Source: Deltaproteobacteria bacterium (lineage in GTDB: Bacteria; Desulfobacterota; Desulfuromonadia; Geobacterales; Pseudopelobacteraceae). From it: 64,000 nt of DNA. This document shows positions 8,286-17,738 of the stretch, piece after piece. The DNA lies in contig JAJYBH010000001.1 in the NCBI GenBank assembly GCA_021779135.1, positions 1 through 64,000 on the forward strand, in the 5' to 3' direction. A program made the position numbers and the translations under genes. The notes under the pieces were generated by a model. The model searched no databases and was not told the DNA's origin. It saw nothing but the letters and a program-made list of their open reading frames with translations. How positions within the stretch are numbered: the stretch's first letter is position 1; each line of letters opens with the position of its first letter.

Positions 8286-8903
8286 ATGAATCAAGCATAT
8301 TCGTTGCCTTTTGTTACTATCGGAAAGGATGTTACAATTTGGCCTTTGGCAAAAATTGTCATGCCAAATAGGATCAGCATTGGAGATTCAGTTATTATCG
8401 ACGATTTCGTTTTTATCATGGGAGGGGTCGCAACGCGAATCGGCAGTTTCGTCCACATTGGATCATTTACATCGATAACCGGGGGGGGAGAATTAATCTT
8501 GGAAGATTTTTCCGGAATTTCCGGGGGGGTTCGGGTATATACGGGAAACGAGGATTATACGGGAGGGTGCATGACTAACCCAACGGTGCCGGAACCCTTC
8601 CGAAAGCCAGTCCGGTCGTCGGTTGTCATAAAAAAACATGCAATTGTTGGTGCAAACTCGGTTATCCTTCCCGGAGTTGTTATAGGCGAGGGGGCTGTAG
8701 TTGGAGCCAATTCTCTCGTTACCAAGGATTGCAAGCCTTGGACAGTGTATTTTGGATCGCCGGCAAAAGAACTGAAACGGCGCAAAATGGAAATCATCTT
8801 AGATTTGGAAGAGAAACTCAGGGAAACTCTCTATGACTCTCAGGGTTGCTATATTTCGCAAACCATTCGCGAGCAAAACAAACTAACGGACGGAATACAA
8901 TGA
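8286..8903 (+). CDS. Left-handed beta-helix (hexapeptide repeat) acyltransferase
   Basis: A 205-residue protein made largely of hexapeptide turns, ending in the typical trimeric acetyltransferase stretch HAIVGANSVILPGVVIGEG and a GSPAKELKRRK tail. The N-terminal half has further turns (IGDSVIIDDFVFI). The strong GGAGGG ahead of ATG 8286 selects this start over an ATG 15 bases earlier. Its stop overlaps the ATG of the sugar aminotransferase as ATGA, so the pair probably makes an N-acylated amino sugar: the aminotransferase adds the amine and this enzyme acylates it from acyl-CoA. Confidence 0.85.
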   Translation: MNQAYSLPFVTIGKDVTIWPLAKIVMPNRISIGDSVIIDDFVFIMGGVATRIGSFVHIGSFTSITGGGELILEDFSGISGGVRVYTGNEDYTGGCMTNPTVPEPFRKPVRSSVVIKKHAIVGANSVILPGVVIGEGAVVGANSLVTKDCKPWTVYFGSPAKELKRRKMEIILDLEEKLRETLYDSQGCYISQTIREQNKLTDGIQ

Positions 8904-10111
8904 AAGATCATTTCAGGGATTTGGCAATTTTTGGAGGAAATCCCGCTTTCGCTGACCAACTATTTGTTGGACGGCCTAATATCGGCGACCGCCAGGCGTT
9001 TCTGGCAAGGGTGAATGATATCCTTGACCGCCGCTGGTTGACCAACAATGGAGCCTATGTCCAGGAATTGGAGCGGAAACTGGAAGAATATCTTGGTGTT
9101 AAGCACTGCATCGCCATGTGCAACGCCACCATAGCACTCGAGATTACCATCAGGGCTCTGGGGATGTCTGGTGAGGTTATCGTTCCTTCGTTTACGTTCA
9201 TTGCGACGCCGCATTCCCTCCAGTGGCAGCAGATTACTCCCGTCTTCTGCGATATCGACCCAGCCACCCATTCTCTCGATCCAACACGGGTCGAGTCGCT
9301 CATCACCCCGCGCACCACCGGCATCATTGGGGTGCATCTCTGGGGAAAACCATGCGCAATCGAACAGTTGGAGGCGATTGCCCAACGGCGTAATCTGCGG
9401 CTCCTCTTCGATGCCGCCCATGCTTTTGGCTGCTCTCACGATAACCGGATGATCGGCGGTTTCGGCGACGCGGAGGTCTTCAGCTTCCATGCCACCAAGT
9501 TCTTCAATACCTTTGAAGGTGGGGCTGTGACCACGAATGATGATGAACTGGCGGCGCGCATCCGACTGATGAAGAACTTCGGTTTTGCCGGGTACGACAA
9601 CGTGATCTATATCGGTACCAACGGCAAGATGTCAGAGGTATCCGCTGCCATGGGTCTGACCTCTCTGGAGCACCTGGATGACCTCATCGCGCTCAATCGC
9701 CGGAATCATGAGGCATATGGCCGGGGATTGGCAGGCCTGCTGGGTGTGCGCCTTGTGCCGTACGACGGGAACAACCGCTATAACTATCAGTATGTTGTAT
9801 TGGAGATTGACTCCGAATCGGCTGGAGTTGATCGCGACCTGCTCTTGCAGATACTGCACGCCGAAAACGTCATGGCCCGCCGCTACTTCTATCCTGGCTG
9901 CCACCAGATGGAGCCCTACAGATCACATTTTCCGCACGCTGGCTTGCTATTGCCGGAGACCGAGGGCCTTGTTCAGAGGGTCATGTCGCTTCCCACTGGA
10001 TCGGCCGTAACGGAAGAGGATATTTCCCGGATCAGTTCCATCATCAGACTGGTACTGATGAATGGCAGCGAAATGACAGAAGCGCTCCTTCGGCGAGGAG
10101 ATGCTGCCTGA
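8900..10111 (+). CDS. DegT/DnrJ/EryC1/StrS-family nucleotide-sugar aminotransferase
   Basis: A 403-residue PLP enzyme of the sugar aminotransferase family. The PLP lysine is Lys200 in FSFHATKFFNTFEGGA, with the DAAHAFG aspartate upstream that contacts the pyridine nitrogen. The family converts keto-sugar nucleotides to amino sugars using glutamate. The ATG at 8900 overlaps the acyltransferase stop by four bases, which decides the start. The stop TGA at 10109-10111 in turn overlaps the next gene's probable CTG start. The sugar product cannot be read from sequence. Confidence 0.9.
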   Translation: MKDHFRDLAIFGGNPAFADQLFVGRPNIGDRQAFLARVNDILDRRWLTNNGAYVQELERKLEEYLGVKHCIAMCNATIALEITIRALGMSGEVIVPSFTFIATPHSLQWQQITPVFCDIDPATHSLDPTRVESLITPRTTGIIGVHLWGKPCAIEQLEAIAQRRNLRLLFDAAHAFGCSHDNRMIGGFGDAEVFSFHATKFFNTFEGGAVTTNDDELAARIRLMKNFGFAGYDNVIYIGTNGKMSEVSAAMGLTSLEHLDDLIALNRRNHEAYGRGLAGLLGVRLVPYDGNNRYNYQYVVLEIDSESAGVDRDLLLQILHAENVMARRYFYPGCHQMEPYRSHFPHAGLLLPETEGLVQRVMSLPTGSAVTEEDISRISSIIRLVLMNGSEMTEALLRRGDAA

Positions 10112-11166
10112 GAGTTTTGATAATAAAAACCTCCGCCTTGGGCGACATCATTCATGCCTTGCCGGTACTGGATTACCTTCACCAGGTTGCCCCTGGAGTT
10201 CGCATTGACTGGGTTGTCGAAGAAGCCTTCCTCGAACTCCTCTCGGGCAATCCCCTGTTTGACCGGTTGATTACGGTTGCGTTCAAGCGTTGGAAAAAGT
10301 CGCCCCTGGCACTTGAGACGTGGCGTGAGGTTGGGGCCGTCCGGAGAAGGATCCGGGAGCGGGAGTATGACCTCGTCTTTGATCTACAGGGCAACACCAA
10401 GAGTGGCCTGGTCTGCTGGCTGGCCAGGTCTCGCCACAAGATCGGTTTCAGCCGGGATGATATGCAGGAGCGGCTCAACGCCCTGTTCACCAACCAGAAG
10501 GTTGCGCTGCATAGAGACGACCGGCATGCCACGACCCGCTATCTGCGGATCATCAGTGCGCCCTTCGGTGTCGATCCGTCCGCTCTGACGCTGACAACCG
10601 ATATTTATACGGCCGATGATGATGAAGCGGCAGGGCGGATGCTGCCGCAGGATACCAGCGGTCCCGTCCTGCTCTTCCATACCGGGACCACCTGGCAGAC
10701 CAAGCTCTGGCATGAACAGGGCTGGATCGCCCTGGCGAATGGCCTGCTTGAACGTTACCCCGCCGCCGCAATCCTGTTGTCGTGGGGAAACGAGCAAGAA
10801 CATGAAACAGCTCTGCGGATAAGGGAGCAGGTCGGCCAGCGGGCACAGGTTTTGGAGAGGATGTCTCTGAAACGATTTGCCGCGCTCCTGAAACGTGTCG
10901 ATGCCGCGGTTGGCGGTGATACCGGCCCCGTGCATCTGGCCGCGGCTGTCGGTACGGCTACTGTATCGTTCTACCGCTGTACCGACGGTTCTCTCAACGG
11001 ACCCAAGGGGGAGAATCACATAATCGTGCAATCGCCGCTGGCCTGTACGAAATGCCTCCAGAAGACCTGTGAACGGAATGAGGAATGCATCGCCAGCATC
11101 ACACCGCAGGCGATAGGCGCCGGGATAGATAAAATCTTGCAGGAGCGGGGTTTCGGCCCGGCTTGA
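10108..11166 (+). CDS. waaC: Heptosyltransferase I-like family 9 glycosyltransferase, probable CTG start
   Basis: The family 9 pattern is plain: IIKTSALGDIIHALPVLDY at the N-terminus, HTGTTWQTKLWHEQGW in the second domain for nucleotide-sugar contacts, and GGDTGPVHLAAAVGTATVS near the end. WaaC adds the first heptose to Kdo in the LPS core. The first standard start is TTG 10117, but CTG at 10108 restores the usual MRVLIIKTSALGD-type N-terminus, lies seven bases after GAGGAG (10095-10100), and overlaps the preceding stop as CTGA. I therefore favour CTG. The late Cys cluster resembles the other family 9 gene at 978. Confidence 0.85.
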   Translation: MRVLIIKTSALGDIIHALPVLDYLHQVAPGVRIDWVVEEAFLELLSGNPLFDRLITVAFKRWKKSPLALETWREVGAVRRRIREREYDLVFDLQGNTKSGLVCWLARSRHKIGFSRDDMQERLNALFTNQKVALHRDDRHATTRYLRIISAPFGVDPSALTLTTDIYTADDDEAAGRMLPQDTSGPVLLFHTGTTWQTKLWHEQGWIALANGLLERYPAAAILLSWGNEQEHETALRIREQVGQRAQVLERMSLKRFAALLKRVDAAVGGDTGPVHLAAAVGTATVSFYRCTDGSLNGPKGENHIIVQSPLACTKCLQKTCERNEECIASITPQAIGAGIDKILQERGFGPA

Positions 11167-11193
11167 CAGGGGCGGGACCACCAAAGGATACGG

Positions 11194-12270
11194 ATGAACA
11201 CTCCCCTGACCATACTGCAGGTGATCTCGCAGCGGCATCTTTCCGGTGCGGAGCGGGTCTGCCTGATGCTTTCCGAGTCGCTGCAGCGGCGGGGGCACCG
11301 GGTGGTCCTGCTGTGCAAGAAGGATGCTGCCATGCTCGAAGAGGCGCAGCAGCGCGGCATCGAAACCCGCACGCCGGGGCTGTCGGGCAAGTTCAACCCC
11401 CTGGTGGCTTGGGGTATCCTGCGCATTGCCCGGGAAGTCGGAGCGGATCTGATCCACACGCACCTGTCAACCGCTTCCCAATGGGGAGGTGTCGCCGGCC
11501 GCCTCGGCGGCATTCCGGTTATTTCCCACGTTCACGCCATGAATTCGCGCTACTTTTTCATGCTGGCGGATGCCATGATCGCCTGCTCAGAAGGGGTGCG
11601 GCAGCATATCATCGGACAGGGTGTTTCCGCCGAGCGGATCGGAACGATCTACAACGGCATCGAATCAAAACGGCTGGAGTTTGCCGGCGATGCGGCAGGG
11701 ATCAGGTCTTCCCTGGGCATCGCCGCCGATACTCCGGCCATTGCCTGTATCGCGCACCTGGCCGATAAGAAGGGGCAGGCCGATCTGGTTACGGCGCTTT
11801 CACTGCTGCGGGATAAGTGGCCCGGGCTGCACTGCTTCTTTGTCGGTACCGGTGAAAACATGGACAGCCTGCGGAGCCAGGCGGAAGCGCTGGGTGTGGC
11901 GCGGCGGGCCGTGCTGCTGGGGTACCGCAGTGACGCGGTTGCGATCATGAACGCCATGGATATCATCATCCTGCCATCGCTGGGCAAGGAGGGGTTGCCG
12001 CTGGTGCTGCTCGAAGCGGCCCTGCTCGGCAAACCCGCCATCTGCAGTAACATACCCGGCAACAACGAGGTGGTCCTCGACGGCGTAACCGGCCTGCTCT
12101 TCCCACCCGGAGATGCCGCTGAGCTGGCCGCCCGGATCGATGGGCTTCTCTCGGATGGCGAACAGCGCGGGCGGATGGGAAGCGCGGCCAGAGAACGGGC
12201 CGGGAGGGAATTTACCATCGAAGCCATGACGGATCGAGTGGAGAATCTCTACCGTCGATTGTTGCAATAA
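11194..12270 (+). CDS. Family 4 glycosyltransferase
   Basis: A 358-residue retaining GT-B enzyme. The N-terminal domain opens with ILQVISQRHLSGAERVC, the linker has GTIYNGIES, and the donor-binding domain has EGLPLVLLEAALLGKP with the paired glutamates and the PGNNEVVLDGVTGLLFPPGD segment. AAAGGA seven bases upstream of the ATG supports the start. It is the last gene of the polysaccharide cluster before a hairpin terminator 190 bases on, and probably adds a core or O-antigen sugar. Confidence 0.9.
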   Translation: MNTPLTILQVISQRHLSGAERVCLMLSESLQRRGHRVVLLCKKDAAMLEEAQQRGIETRTPGLSGKFNPLVAWGILRIAREVGADLIHTHLSTASQWGGVAGRLGGIPVISHVHAMNSRYFFMLADAMIACSEGVRQHIIGQGVSAERIGTIYNGIESKRLEFAGDAAGIRSSLGIAADTPAIACIAHLADKKGQADLVTALSLLRDKWPGLHCFFVGTGENMDSLRSQAEALGVARRAVLLGYRSDAVAIMNAMDIIILPSLGKEGLPLVLLEAALLGKPAICSNIPGNNEVVLDGVTGLLFPPGDAAELAARIDGLLSDGEQRGRMGSAARERAGREFTIEAMTDRVENLYRRLLQ

Positions 12271-12329
12271 GGGGCAGATCTTGGCTGGCTCTGCGTGTTC
12301 GATAATATCGTTGACGGGGATATTCCAGT

Positions 12330-12431
12330 ATGTTATTGAAATCAACCATGAAGATAGAACGTAATCTCATAGCAGCACGAGCTATCGGCGCCGCGGCGCG
12401 TAATGCCGCAGGTGTATCTGCCGCCCGCTGA
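12330..12431 (+). CDS. Possible 33-codon peptide upstream of a terminator
   Basis: An ATG preceded by GGGGA at nine bases opens a 33-residue frame rich in Ala and Arg that ends in VSAAR. It lies between the last glycosyltransferase and a hairpin terminator. No family is recognised. It could be a leader peptide linked to attenuation of the downstream aminotransferase, or a chance frame; there is no run of a single regulatory amino acid codon. TTGACG at 12311-12316 may be part of a promoter, but a matching -10 is weak. Confidence 0.25.
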   Translation: MLLKSTMKIERNLIAARAIGAAARNAAGVSAAR

Positions 12432-12458
12432 TCGTCGTTGTTTTCAAACGTATCGTAC

Positions 12459-12490
12459 AAGCCATGGGCGGAAGTCCATGGCTTTTTTTA
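12459..12490 (+). terminator. Intrinsic terminator, possibly an attenuator
   Basis: Nine-base perfect stem (AAGCCATGG with CCATGGCTT), eight-base loop, followed by seven T. It closes the polysaccharide operon. It lies 54 bases before the aminotransferase start, leaving little room for a separate promoter, so read-through control is possible. Confidence 0.8.
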
Positions 12491-12543
12491 TATTTCATCA
12501 CGAGATCCGCTCGATACAAATTTGAATTTGGGAGGTTGCAAAC

Positions 12544-13848
12544 ATGCGCGTCGAACTGGTACGCCCCGGAGCCGGGGAGCTGACGTACGAGATCAGAAAC
12601 ATCGTAAATGTGGCTGAAAAACTTCAGAAACATGGTGTCAAGATCAATTGGGAAAATATCGGCGATCCGATCGTCAAGGGCGAGGTCATCCCGGAGTGGA
12701 TGAAGGCGATCGTGGCCACGGCAGCCATGGATAATCATACCTGGGGCTATTGCCACACCCGCGGCGTGCTGGAGACCCGCGAGTTCATCTGCGAGACCAC
12801 CAACGCTCGAGGTGGCGCCCGGATTACCCCCGACGATATCATCTTCTTCAACGGCCTGGGCGATGCCATCGCCAAGATCTACGGTGCCTTGCGGCCCGAG
12901 GCGCGGGTGCTGATGCCGTCACCCTCCTACACCACCCACACCCTGGGTGAGATCGGCCACGCCCATGCCGCGCCGGCCCTGTTCCGGCTCAAGTCCGAGG
13001 ACCAATGGTATCCGGACCTGGATGACCTGCGCAACCACATCAAGTACAATCCCAATATCTGCGCCATCATGATCATCAACCCGGACAATCCGACCGGGAT
13101 GGTGTATCCGGAGGAGACCCTGCGGGAGATTGTCGATATCGCCCGGCAGAACGACCTGTTCATCATCGCCGACGAAGTCTACATCAACATCGTCTACAAC
13201 GGCCACAAGACGATGCATATCAGCGATGTCATCGGTGATGTGCCGGCCATCTCCCTGAAGGGCATCTCCAAGGAGTTCCCCTGGCCCGGGTCCCGCTGCG
13301 GCTGGATCGAGGTCTATAACGGCCATAAGGACGAGCAGTTCCGCAAGTATGTCAACCTGATCCTGACCGGCAAGATGAATGAAGTCTGCTCGACAACCCT
13401 GCCGCAGACCGTCATCCCCGCCATTGTACAGCACCCGGAATATGCGGGCTATCTGGCCGAGCGCATCGCCAGCTACGAAAAGATGAGCAACATTACCTAC
13501 GACTTCCTCAGCCAGGTGCCGGCACTACAGGTCAATCGCACCAACGGCGCCTTCTACATGGCAGTGGCCTTCAAGGATGGTCTGCTGAATAGCCGGCAAT
13601 CGCTGCCGATCGCCAATCCCGAGGTCCGGGAGCTGGTGCAGGGGCTGGTCAACCAGCCGGGTGTGTCGCCGGACAAGCGTTTCGTCTACCACATCCTGGC
13701 CGCTACCGGCATCTGCGTTGTGCCGCTCTCATCGTTCTCGACCCCGCTGCAGGGTTTCCGCGTGACCCTGCTGGAGAAGGACGAAAACGAGTGCCGCCGC
13801 ATCTACCGCACGCTGGCGGAGAAGATCGGTGAGTATCTGAATTCCTAG
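12544..13848 (+). CDS. PLP-dependent class I aminotransferase (aspartate/alanine type)
   Basis: A 434-residue fold-type I aminotransferase. IINPDNPTGMVY carries the conserved PLP-contacting Asn, IIADEVY gives the Asp/Tyr pair, and Lys243 in GISKEFPWPGSRCGW should bind PLP; SRCGW contains the phosphate-binding Arg. GGGAGG upstream fixes the start. Likely uses glutamate with pyruvate or oxaloacetate in amino acid metabolism; it is longer than AspC of enterobacteria and resembles the larger AlaA/AspC-like enzymes. It stands alone between two terminators, so it is probably a single-gene unit. Confidence 0.88.
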   Translation: MRVELVRPGAGELTYEIRNIVNVAEKLQKHGVKINWENIGDPIVKGEVIPEWMKAIVATAAMDNHTWGYCHTRGVLETREFICETTNARGGARITPDDIIFFNGLGDAIAKIYGALRPEARVLMPSPSYTTHTLGEIGHAHAAPALFRLKSEDQWYPDLDDLRNHIKYNPNICAIMIINPDNPTGMVYPEETLREIVDIARQNDLFIIADEVYINIVYNGHKTMHISDVIGDVPAISLKGISKEFPWPGSRCGWIEVYNGHKDEQFRKYVNLILTGKMNEVCSTTLPQTVIPAIVQHPEYAGYLAERIASYEKMSNITYDFLSQVPALQVNRTNGAFYMAVAFKDGLLNSRQSLPIANPEVRELVQGLVNQPGVSPDKRFVYHILAATGICVVPLSSFSTPLQGFRVTLLEKDENECRRIYRTLAEKIGEYLNS

Positions 13849-13860
13849 ACCTCTTCATGC

Positions 13861-13906
13861 CAACGAAAAAGGGGAAAGCCGCTCGCGGCTTTCCCCTTTT
13901 TCGTTG
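13861..13906. terminator. Perfect 22-bp stem bidirectional terminator
   Basis: A perfect inverted repeat of 22 bases per arm with a two-base loop. It has A-runs on one arm and T-runs on the other, so it can end transcription both of the aminotransferase (plus) and of tatA (minus). Confidence 0.92.
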
Positions 13907-13922
13907 ATATCTAAAACCTGAA

Positions 13923-14111
13923 TCAGGACTTTTTGTCGTTATCCTCGCTCTTGGGCTTGATTTCTATCTCATCCTTGCCATCCGAGGCTTTTTTGAAGTT
14001 GCGGATGCTTTTGCCTAAGGCGCCGCCGATCTCGGGAAGCCTTCCGGCGCCAAACACGACCAGAACGATAACCAGTATGATGATCAGTTCCGGCATACCG
14101 AATCCAAACAT
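13923..14111 (-). CDS. tatA: Twin-arginine translocase subunit TatA
   Basis: A 62-residue protein with one N-terminal membrane helix (about 3-20), the [23 protein letters not shown] hinge and amphipathic helix split here as [10 protein letters not shown] and [11 protein letters not shown], and a short charged tail. TatA forms the protein-conducting oligomer for folded Tat substrates, such as many metalloenzymes. GAGGAGG upstream decides the ATG at 14111 over an earlier in-frame one. tatB and tatC are not nearby, and TatA-type genes are often scattered in this group. TatA rather than TatB is inferred from the short tail and lack of the TatB Pro/Glu pattern. Confidence 0.88.
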   Translation of the reverse strand: MFGFGMPELIIILVIVLVVFGAGRLPEIGGALGKSIRNFKKASDGKDEIEIKPKSEDNDKKS

Positions 14112-14388
14112 TATATCCTCCTCTGAACCCCTGAAGTTTTTCACGTTACTAATCTTGTTTGCCAGGTTGGGAGTATCGCACCTCGGGCTGAAAAAATCAA
14201 GTATTGGGAAGTGTTGGGTACCGGGTGTTTACAACGCGGGGAATGTAAGTCCGGAAGTGCAGAACAATTGCATTAATAAAGCTCTAACCGGTGGAAGCGC
14301 CGGCGCTTTTGCAGGGTCAGATTCGTTGACAGCATCCGGCCCCCGTGATACAAGCAGAGAAAATTTTTTGTGATGAGGGGTTTGCACT

Positions 14389-16086
14389 ATGTCCGATGTG
14401 CACTATACAAGCCTGTCCACCCGCAAAACACGCATGGTGCTGGTTTCGCTGTTTGTCGCCATTGTCGCGGGTGGACTGCTCTTCGCAGCGGGAAGCGGCG
14501 GATTGGCTGTTGGCGGAGTTATCGCAACAGCCTTAGTCTGTTCGTTGATCTGTACGCGATATCTTGCAACAGCTATTGCAGAGATCCGGGCCGATCAGGC
14601 CCGTGTCGTGGCAAGTCTCCAGCTCAGCGAGGATGTGTCATCCGTGTATGCCGAGCAGGATGATGTCAAGGTTATCACTTCATTTGACAAGATCATCATC
14701 AAAACGGTTGAAACCAGACGAAAAGAGCGCCAGCATCTCCTGAACCAGATTATTGCCGCGGAAGAACAGCTCAAGCAGATCATTCACAACATGATAACGG
14801 GCGACAACCAGGAAGTTGCCCAGGTTGGGAATGCGGTGATTGCCATGGAAAGCATGAAAGCCGCTTTTTCCAAGGTCATCGATGAAATAGATGAACTTTC
14901 GGGGCGTACCGAGGAGCGCGCCTCGATCTCGACCGAGATGAGCGCTACCACCGATGCGATCGCGGAGAATATCAATCAGTATTCCTCCTTTGTGATTGAG
15001 ACCTCCAGCTCCATCGAGGAAATGGCCCACGCTGCCAAGGAGACCGCCGATAATATCCGGGGCCTGTCCATCTCCACCGAACAGACCGCCGCCGCCATCC
15101 ACCAGATCAGTGCTTCCCAGTCGAATGTCCGCGAGAATTCCGAGCGGGGGGCGGCTGCATCCGGCAGTGTGCGTGATCAGGCCCAGCAAGGATTGAGCAG
15201 CATGGCGGCGACTATGAAGGCCATGCAGGAGATCGTAAAAAGCACCGATGAATCCTTCGCTTCCATAAACCGCCTCTCGCGCTATTCTGCCCGGGTTGGC
15301 GAATTCCTGGTCGTAATCCAGGAGGTGGTGGAGCAGACCAATCTGCTGTCACTGAATGCCTCCATCATTGCGGCCCAGGCCGGCGAACGGGGCAAGGCCT
15401 TCGCCGTTGTGGCCGAAGAGGTCCGCTCTCTGGCGCGCCGCACATCGGCCTCTACAAAAGAGATCGAGGAACTGGTCCGCAATATCCAGAGCGAAACCGC
15501 CTCGGTGCAACGCTCGGTTACCCTGGGGCGGGATAAGGTCACGGAAGGGGTCAAGATCTCATCCCGGGCAAACGAAGCGCTGGATATCATAGACAAAAGT
15601 GCCGAAGAGGCCTCCCGTGTGGTCGCAAACATAGCCAGTGAAACCGCCGAGCAGTCGGTCGATATTCAGCGCATCACGGAAGCGTCTGAAAAGAATCTGG
15701 AGCGTGTGCGACAGATTACCCAGGCCACTGAACAGCAGCAGGACGCTACCAACCAGATTCTCAAAAACCTGGAACATATGCGCGAACTGGCCCACCGCAT
15801 CAACTCCTCGGCCCAGGAACAGGCCAAGGGCAACCGCCTCTATCTGAAGAGTGTCCTGGAAGACAATGATCGCACCAGGGCGATCAAGGAGGAGGCCTCC
15901 GGGCACATTGCCGTGGTTGACCAGGCCGTGGAAGCCGTGCAGAAGGTGAATGCGCTGATCTCTTCCAACGCGGCCGACAGCATGCAGATCCTGGAAGGCG
16001 TTAAGACACTGACAAGGCTTATTGACCACTATCGCACGGGGACGGTCCTGGCAAACCAGGCAGACGCACAATCCCATGAGAAATAG
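14389..16086 (+). CDS. Methyl-accepting chemotaxis protein without a periplasmic sensor
   Basis: A 565-residue receptor. Two closely spaced N-terminal membrane helices (about 15-58) leave almost no periplasmic loop, so sensing would have to be cytoplasmic or membrane-based. A long coiled coil follows, then the kinase-contact tip with [19 protein letters not shown] and a following [16 protein letters not shown] segment. The tip is unusual: Ile327 and Gln330 replace the common Glu and Arg of NAAIEAARAGE. There is no C-terminal NWETF-type pentapeptide. The 277-base gap upstream, shared with divergent tatA, must hold both promoters, but I see no convincing sigma-28 site. No che genes are nearby. 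Confidence 0.92.
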   Translation: MSDVHYTSLSTRKTRMVLVSLFVAIVAGGLLFAAGSGGLAVGGVIATALVCSLICTRYLATAIAEIRADQARVVASLQLSEDVSSVYAEQDDVKVITSFDKIIIKTVETRRKERQHLLNQIIAAEEQLKQIIHNMITGDNQEVAQVGNAVIAMESMKAAFSKVIDEIDELSGRTEERASISTEMSATTDAIAENINQYSSFVIETSSSIEEMAHAAKETADNIRGLSISTEQTAAAIHQISASQSNVRENSERGAAASGSVRDQAQQGLSSMAATMKAMQEIVKSTDESFASINRLSRYSARVGEFLVVIQEVVEQTNLLSLNASIIAAQAGERGKAFAVVAEEVRSLARRTSASTKEIEELVRNIQSETASVQRSVTLGRDKVTEGVKISSRANEALDIIDKSAEEASRVVANIASETAEQSVDIQRITEASEKNLERVRQITQATEQQQDATNQILKNLEHMRELAHRINSSAQEQAKGNRLYLKSVLEDNDRTRAIKEEASGHIAVVDQAVEAVQKVNALISSNAADSMQILEGVKTLTRLIDHYRTGTVLANQADAQSHEK

Positions 16087-17098
16087 AATGGATGCACTGT
16101 CCAGCGCTTTTCTGGCCCTGTTCCTGATCTGTTTTGCGGTGCCGTGCCTGGGGTCGGATATGGAGATCACCCCATTCCGAACCGTGAATCAAAGCCCTCT
16201 GGTGCGGATATTCGGCCTTCCGGCCCAATCGGACGGCGCGCTTACCCCGGCCGGTCGGATCACGGCCAACCTCACCCAGGATGTTGCCAGCAACTACACC
16301 CTCAGCACGACGGCCCGTGAGCAGATCCTCCTGGATGGCGAATCCTACCGTTGGACCCTGGCAGCCCGATACGGCCTCGGCCAGCGCTTCGAAGCCGGGA
16401 TCGAGATACCCTACGTGCTGGATGGCGGCGGCTTTCTGGACAGTTTCATCATCGATTGGCACAATGCCTTCGGCCTGCCCCAGGGAGGGCGCGACGTGGC
16501 TGCCAAGAACCGGCTGAATTACCTCTACCTAAAAGATGGCGTCCAGAAACTGAAGATGAATCATGCCGGCTCCGGAATCGGTGATATCAGTCTGACCGGT
16601 GCCATGAAGCTCTATGAAGCCCGTGATGATGAGCACCATGACAGCCTGGCTCTGCGGGCCGCGCTCAAGCTGCCGACCGGCGACAGCGCTTACTTGCGGG
16701 GCAGCGGCAGCACCGATTTTGCCCTGTCCCTGTGCGGCAGCATGAACAACTTTACCGAATGGGGCAGCCTGGCTTTATATGGTTCAGCAGGGGGGCTGGC
16801 CATGACGGATGGTGACGTCCTGCGGGACCAGCAACGGAACCTGGTTGGCTTCGGCACTGTTGGTCTTGGCTGGGGTCCGGCGGAATGGATCTCCTTCAAG
16901 TTTCAGCTGAATGGCAACACCGCCTTCTTTGGCGGCAGCTCGCTGGACGAGCTGTCCAAAAACTCGCTGATGCTGGTGACGGGCGGAGCGCTCAGGCTCC
17001 CCGGCAATTATCTCCTGGACATCGGCGTGTCCGAGGATATTGTTGTCGCCACGGCGCCGGATGTGACCTTCCACCTCGGTCTGAGCCGACAGTTCTGA
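16076..17098 (+). CDS. DUF3187-like outer-membrane protein
   Basis: A 340-residue exported protein. Basic N-terminus, hydrophobic core and a likely cleavage after CLG give a signal peptide. The rest has alternating amphipathic strands and ends in LGLSRQF, a C-terminal Phe typical of outer-membrane beta-barrels. The [17 protein letters not shown] and [13 protein letters not shown] segments match the DUF3187 style as I recall it. The ATG at 16076 overlaps the chemoreceptor by 11 bases; ATG 16088 would serve as well. Function unknown. Confidence 0.72.
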   Translation: MRNRMDALSSAFLALFLICFAVPCLGSDMEITPFRTVNQSPLVRIFGLPAQSDGALTPAGRITANLTQDVASNYTLSTTAREQILLDGESYRWTLAARYGLGQRFEAGIEIPYVLDGGGFLDSFIIDWHNAFGLPQGGRDVAAKNRLNYLYLKDGVQKLKMNHAGSGIGDISLTGAMKLYEARDDEHHDSLALRAALKLPTGDSAYLRGSGSTDFALSLCGSMNNFTEWGSLALYGSAGGLAMTDGDVLRDQQRNLVGFGTVGLGWGPAEWISFKFQLNGNTAFFGGSSLDELSKNSLMLVTGGALRLPGNYLLDIGVSEDIVVATAPDVTFHLGLSRQF

Positions 17099-17118
17099 TT
17101 CGTTTTGTAAACCCGAAA

Positions 17119-17156
17119 CACAAAAAAAGCCCTGCTTCCGCAGGGCTTTTTTTGTG
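17119..17156. terminator. Bidirectional terminator, 17-bp perfect stem
   Basis: Seventeen-base arms around a TTCC loop, with seven A on the left and seven T on the right. It separates the convergent outer-membrane protein gene and leuD. Confidence 0.92.
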
Positions 17157-17175
17157 AGTGAGATATGGCGAGCTA

Positions 17176-17703
17176 TCAATAATTCTTGTCGGCGTAATCA
17201 ACCCAGCCGCCAGCCAGCACCAGGGCCTTGTCAAAGGGGGAGATGTCGAAGCTGAAGGTCTTCTGCTTGCCGTTGCCGCTCATGGTCAGGGTCCCGGCCT
17301 CGATGTCGATGCTCATGGCCGCGTCCTCGTCGCCGGCATGGGAGAAGATCAGGTCGAGATCCTCCTTGGGCAGCTCAATGGCGGCCATGCCGCAGTTGAA
17401 CATGTTCTGGCGGAAGATGCGGGCAAAGGATTCGGCAATGACGGCGGTGATGCCGTTGACCTCGAATACCCAGGGGGCATGCTCGCGGGAAGAGCCGCAA
17501 CCGAAATTGGCGCGGGAAATGACCACCCGGGCGTTTCTGGTTTTGGGCCCCTTGGGGTCAAAACCGGGCAGTTTCAGGTCTTCCAGGATGTAGGGTTTGA
17601 GGTCTTCCTTGGTGATCTCGGTCAGGTACTTGGCCGGGATGATCTCGTCGGTGTTGATGTCGCTGCGGTCGAGGAAGAGGACCGGGCCTCCGAAGGTTTT
17701 CAT
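17176..17703 (-). CDS. leuD: 3-isopropylmalate dehydratase small subunit
   Basis: A 175-residue swivel-domain subunit that pairs with LeuC to convert 2- to 3-isopropylmalate in leucine synthesis. DINTDEIIPAKYL near the start and FGCGSSREHAPW (substrate-binding Ser/Arg) are diagnostic. The size fits the archaeal-type (LeuD2) branch rather than the longer ~200-residue enterobacterial form. It is downstream of leuC on the minus strand, with a 211-base gap containing repeats. A citramalate-derived substrate for isoleucine synthesis is also possible for this branch. Confidence 0.92.
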   Translation of the reverse strand: MKTFGGPVLFLDRSDINTDEIIPAKYLTEITKEDLKPYILEDLKLPGFDPKGPKTRNARVVISRANFGCGSSREHAPWVFEVNGITAVIAESFARIFRQNMFNCGMAAIELPKEDLDLIFSHAGDEDAAMSIDIEAGTLTMSGNGKQKTFSFDISPFDKALVLAGGWVDYADKNY

Positions 17704-17738
17704 TATGGTGACTCCTTATATGGGTGAAATTCGTTTGC

